This document shows, one piece after another, positions 14,352-15,944 of a DNA stretch of 15,944 nucleotides. The stretch is taken from assembly GCA_913041025.1 (NCBI GenBank), contig CAJWGQ010000050.1:1-15944 (forward strand), given 5' to 3'. Made by a program: the position numbers and the translations under genes. The DNA comes from an uncultured Gammaproteobacteria bacterium (lineage in GTDB: Bacteria > Pseudomonadota > Gammaproteobacteria > Pseudomonadales > Azotimanducaceae_A). The notes under the pieces are model-generated. The model was not told the origin of the DNA. It searched no databases and was given only the letters and a program-made list of their open reading frames with translations. Within the stretch, counting starts at the first letter, position 1; each line of letters begins with the position of its first letter.

Positions 14352-15425
14352 TCATCCGACGTTAGGTATGATCTCTTTGGCCACTCGCTCAATCACGTCA
14401 TACCTCGTATCAAAGTTAGGAAGGATCATGACTTGATTCAATCCAGAATCAGATAAGTCGTGAAGCCGCTCCAAAAGGTCTTCTTGCGTGCCTATCATAC
14501 TAGAGCTAGTCAATACTTCAGGGGTAAGAAATTTTTCCTCTTCCGGGATCACCCAGCAGTTATGACCTGCATGTATCCTCTGATGTCTGCGTTCCTCAGG
14601 GAAACTCTCCAGCAATGCTGTGTAGTCTTCCCATATACCAGCTAGTTCGTTAGGTGGCTGATGACCAAAATTACGATACTGGTCGTAAGTGTAATGCACC
14701 GCCGCCATTGCCATCGCACCGCACTCAGATTTGACCCTCTGTGAATCGACGGCCTCTCCTTCATCAAGCACTACCATGGTGGTCAACGCAGTCGTGTAGT
14801 AGTTTGACCCGGGATCCAACTCCCGACCAGAGTCTCTCGCACCGGCCTGAACCATATGCCACATACTACCCATTGAGGTGGACCTCGTGGCTCCTATTAC
14901 AGCACCATCCCCGTATTTACCAGCTATCGCCAAACTTTTCGGGCCAAAGCCCGAAATATAAAGCGGAATCTGATCTTCAAAGTTCACAAAACCCTTGTCA
15001 GGCATGATGTGTTTGATTAGGTTTTCTTGTCCTTCATATTCAAATTCAACTTCCTCCCCTTTTAAAAGCGGAACCAGAGTCTTGATATAGGTTTCGAACT
15101 CTTTGATCCTCTGAGGCGGCAGTCCCATAACTCTGCGAGCCGTATTACCTGAGCCAACTCCGAAAAAAGTTCGACCCGGCGCCAGCGCATTTATCGAAGC
15201 GATACTGGCCGCATTCACCGGAGCGGGGCGCGTGCCCGTAATAGCAACACCAGTTCCAAGATTAATTGAATTAGTCCTGTAGGCAGCTAATGCAAGCGTC
15301 GCGTAACAATCGGACCAGAGCATCTGCGAATCAGCGAGCCAAGCATGGCTGTATCCAAGCTCTTCAGCTCTTACAACATAATCTATGTCATTAATATGCG
15401 AGGCTACACAGATGCCGATGTCCAT
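14352..15425 (-). CDS. LLM-class (luciferase-like) flavin-dependent oxidoreductase
   Basis: 357 residues with the TIM-barrel order of the bacterial luciferase/F420 oxidoreductase superfamily: an N-terminal strand MDIGICVASH, AEELGYSHAWLADSQM (20-35), INLGTGVAITGTRPAP (54-69), and the phosphate-binding block FGVGSGNTARRVMG (88-101), followed by LYISGFGPKSLAIAGKYGDGAVIG. Members are FMN-dependent monooxygenases or F420-dependent dehydrogenases, and sequence alone does not separate these. A gammaproteobacterial setting makes FMN likelier unless the host makes F420. AAGGAG (in the leader just after the MaoC stop) lies seven bases before the ATG. It begins ten bases after the MaoC gene, so the two form an operon. 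Confidence 0.92.
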   Translation of the reverse strand: MDIGICVASHINDIDYVVRAEELGYSHAWLADSQMLWSDCYATLALAAYRTNSINLGTGVAITGTRPAPVNAASIASINALAPGRTFFGVGSGNTARRVMGLPPQRIKEFETYIKTLVPLLKGEEVEFEYEGQENLIKHIMPDKGFVNFEDQIPLYISGFGPKSLAIAGKYGDGAVIGATRSTSMGSMWHMVQAGARDSGRELDPGSNYYTTALTTMVVLDEGEAVDSQRVKSECGAMAMAAVHYTYDQYRNFGHQPPNELAGIWEDYTALLESFPEERRHQRIHAGHNCWVIPEEEKFLTPEVLTSSSMIGTQEDLLERLHDLSDSGLNQVMILPNFDTRYDVIERVAKEIIPNVG

Positions 15426-15435
15426 AAGAAACTCC

Positions 15436-15909
15436 TTAAAAAGCTATACGCAATACACTCTCTGCAACACACGCAGGCTTGTCTTGACCATCGATTTCCA
15501 CGGTCATCTCGTTGATTAGCTCCAACATTTCGCCTTTTTGAGTGACGCTTTTCAATTTTCCAACCGTTCGAATTTTTGATCCCACCGCAACTGGCGACAT
15601 AAATCGAACTTTATTCCAACCCAAATTTATGCCCATTTTCATCCCATCTATTTCAGGCAAGCCAACGCCCTCTCCACCAGGAAGGAAGCTCATAATGGAC
15701 ATCGTCAGCTGTCCGTGCGCGATCGGCCCTCCAAACGGTCCGTTAGCCGCTCTGTCGGGGTCAACGTGAATCCATTGTTGATCCAAAGTCGCGTCCGCAA
15801 AGGTGTTTACTCGATCCTGCGTCATCTCAAACCATTCAGTCGGTTCGCCCGCTATATCAATTTTTTCATTAAGCATGCTCATCGCATTGTCTAACGCTGC
15901 TTCACTCAT
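15436..15909 (-). CDS. MaoC-family (R)-enoyl-CoA hydratase-like protein
   Basis: 157 residues, single hot-dog domain. The hydratase-2 motif is present in FADATLDQQWIHVDPDRA (37-54), where Asp43 and His48 fit the catalytic Asp-x4-His pair, followed by GPIAHGQLTMSIMSF (61-75), typical of MaoC/NodN-like proteins. VRFMSPVAVGSKIR (101-114) is the conserved later strand. Predicted to hydrate a 2-enoyl-CoA in the cytoplasm. The ATG start has only a weak AGAG-type ribosome site. The remaining 35 bases to the window edge show no gene end or promoter that I can support, so genes upstream in the same operon are possible. Its stop overlaps the ribosome site of the LLM gene, indicating co-expression. Confidence 0.92.
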   Translation of the reverse strand: MSEAALDNAMSMLNEKIDIAGEPTEWFEMTQDRVNTFADATLDQQWIHVDPDRAANGPFGGPIAHGQLTMSIMSFLPGGEGVGLPEIDGMKMGINLGWNKVRFMSPVAVGSKIRTVGKLKSVTQKGEMLELINEMTVEIDGQDKPACVAESVLRIAF

Positions 15910-15944
15910 TGATTGTTCTCTGTAGTTACTGAAAACATAACCCT

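Overview
The window looks like a chromosome segment of a marine-type gammaproteobacterium. The evidence is the moderately AT-rich base composition, a proteobacterial UvrB, a DinF-type MATE pump, and an ACAD10/11-like dehydrogenase beside LLM-oxidoreductase, MaoC and crotonase genes. The lineage is inferred from protein flavour only. There is no rRNA, tRNA, IS element, phage gene or CRISPR array, and no gene-free stretch exceeds 300 bp. The longest, about 232 bp, lies before the acyl-CoA dehydrogenase gene.

Left end (1-705, minus strand): the 5' end of uvrB, preceded by a small gene for a protein with a compact N-terminal domain and a long Glu/Asp-rich tail. Both appear to use TTG starts.

Efflux region (808-7346, plus strand): a FadR-type GntR regulator, a membrane-fusion protein, an RND permease and a MATE exporter, probably one transcription unit. 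Just downstream of a TATAAT box, the control region holds four operator-like sites of the FadR-family TGGTnnnACCA type, arrayed head to tail with an exact 14-bp period (825-880). One copy is a perfect 17-bp palindrome. This suggests autoregulated, cooperative control of the efflux operon and is the most distinctive regulatory element here.

Central and right region (7579-15909): single genes or short operons on both strands. They encode an ACAD10/11-like acyl-CoA dehydrogenase with a strong terminator; an SDR lacking the usual catalytic Tyr; a membrane-anchored metallo-beta-lactamase-fold hydrolase divergent from an alpha/beta hydrolase; a GTP cyclohydrolase II translationally coupled (TGATG) to a secreted Ca2+-type PI-PLC-like protein; an enoyl-CoA hydratase/isomerase homologue lacking the canonical glutamates; and a MaoC-LLM oxidoreductase pair. 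Dehydrogenase, crotonase, MaoC hydratase, SDR and flavin monooxygenase homologues fit an accessory acyl-CoA (branched or cyclic acid) catabolic neighbourhood, but the substrate cannot be read from sequence.

Most genes belong to known families. I found no clearly unprecedented multi-gene system. The points most worth testing are the periodic operator array, the combined RND+MATE unit under a GntR regulator with no recognisable metal site, the ribA-like/PI-PLC coupling, and the active-site substitutions in the SDR and crotonase.
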